The notes below the pieces were generated by a model. It was given only the letters and a program-made list of their open reading frames with translations, was not told the DNA's origin and did no database searches. Both the position numbers and the translations under genes were made by a program. 64,000 bases of DNA from Paenibacillus selenitireducens (GTDB lineage Bacteria > Bacillota > Bacilli > Paenibacillales > Paenibacillaceae): positions 124,027 to 188,026 of the forward strand of contig NZ_MSZX01000012.1 in assembly GCF_002021565.1 (NCBI RefSeq), in the 5' to 3' direction. This document shows positions 63,574 to 64,000 of the stretch, in pieces (the stretch's first letter is position 1; every line of letters begins with the position of its first letter).

Positions 63574-63618
63574 AAAAGGTCCAAGCTAGCCCTCTTAGAG
63601 GACTAGTCTGGACCTTTT
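63574..63618 (-). terminator. Terminator of the betaine-type permease gene
   Basis: On the minus strand AAAAGGTCCA/TGGACCTTTT with inner CTAG and CCTCT/AGAGG pairing is followed by a T-run, about 30 bases after the stop codon. Confidence 0.88.
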
Positions 63619-63649
63619 CACTATGCTTCACAAATGCGAATGCTCCATT

Positions 63650-64000
63650 TTAGGATGTAGTTGCTTTTTTCGCTGCAGCTGAACGCTTCGATTTCCGTCC
63701 TTCGAATTTCAGCTTTCGTTGGAAGTAACCCAAGATAAGGTCTGCTGCGATCGCAAGGAGTGCGGCAGGAATAGCACCTGCATAAATTCGCATCGGATTC
63801 TGATTGTTAATCCCTGCGTATATTTCTCTGCCTAGACCATCTCCACCGACAAGTGGAGCAATCGTAACCACACCAATCGCGATAACAGCAGCAATTCTCA
63901 ATCCTGTCATGATATACGTGAGAGAAAGCGGGAATCTGACCTTGATCAGCAGCTGCAGCGGGCTCATCCCAATCCCCCGTCCAGCTTCAATATAGCTTGG
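63650..64000 (-). CDS. Glycine betaine/choline-type ABC permease, C-terminal part (gene runs off the window)
   Basis: The frame is open from the window edge through 63650. It encodes the end of an OpuBB/OpuCB-like permease: EAGRGIGMSPLQLLIKVRFPLSL is the EAA loop, followed by TGLRIAAVIAIGVVTIAPLVGG, GLGREIYAGI and a last span ending in a basic tail (RKSKRSAAAKK). About 115 residues are visible of an expected 210 or more. Such systems import compatible solutes under osmotic stress. The partner ATPase and binding protein genes would lie outside the window. Confidence 0.9.
   Translation of the reverse strand, partial: PSYIEAGRGIGMSPLQLLIKVRFPLSLTYIMTGLRIAAVIAIGVVTIAPLVGGDGLGREIYAGINNQNPMRIYAGAIPAALLAIAADLILGYFQRKLKFEGRKSKRSAAAKKATTS

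Overview
The window looks like the chromosome of a spore-forming Bacillota, most likely Paenibacillaceae. Supporting signs are strong GGAGG-type ribosome sites with frequent TTG/GTG starts, an H-type small acid-soluble spore protein, tandem leucine T-boxes in front of leuA, a YvfRSTU-like ABC/two-component locus, a YdiF-type ABC-F protein near tsaD-rimI-tsaB-tsaE (the Bacillus neighbourhood), and a Gram-positive tyrosine kinase/phosphatase module heading a polysaccharide cluster. No rRNA or tRNA gene was seen. Assignments come from reading the sequence and from knowledge of the families; nothing was searched.

Layout. 1-1.5 kb: 3' part of an ABC-F gene, then a dense cluster of DnaA-box-like 9-mers in the intergenic DNA. 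1.8-4.1 kb: leuA behind two complete T-box attenuators in series. 4.2-8.4 kb: ccdC, convergent to a DesK/DesR-like two-component system with an ABC-2 exporter. 8.4-11.3 kb: the t6A-tRNA genes tsaE-tsaB-rimI-tsaD. 11.5-14.8 kb: sspH, cardiolipin synthase, and an M23 peptidase plus bactofilin pair. 14.8-15.6 kb: a probable germination-transporter remnant and a small cysteine-rich gene.

15.7-39.6 kb is a one-directional exopolysaccharide/capsule cluster. Its order of transcription is phosphatase, chain-length modulator, tyrosine kinase, a 210-bp structured non-coding gap, galU, priming sugar transferase, nucleotide-sugar dehydrogenase, heparinase-like lyase, CapK-like ligase, glycosyltransferase, flippase, two acetyltransferase-like paralogues, deacetylase-like protein, glycosyltransferase, polymerase, glycosyltransferase, beta-helix protein, rhamnosyltransferase-like protein, zinc dehydrogenase, rmlC, rmlD. 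A PilZ gene and a divergent XRE regulator stand upstream. GWTACA-N3-TGTAWC sites occur twice at that upstream end and once just beyond the downstream end, which suggests the XRE protein acts at both borders.

41-50.4 kb: gltB (large subunit of glutamate synthase), a YhgE/Pip membrane protein with its TetR regulator, and a UgtP-like glycolipid synthase.

50.5-62.7 kb is the most unusual part. It is a ROK-regulator-led catabolic locus: an iron/phosphonate-type ABC importer, a secreted multidomain PIG-L deacetylase, a creatininase-like amidohydrolase with altered motifs, an argininosuccinate-lyase homologue with altered active-site signature, a BadF/GlcNAc-kinase-like protein and a cytosolic PIG-L deacetylase. 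I know no described pathway with this set; it points to uptake and dismantling of an N-acylated amino-sugar conjugate or aminocarboxylate compound. The window ends with two small hypothetical genes and the 3' part of a glycine betaine/choline-type ABC permease gene.
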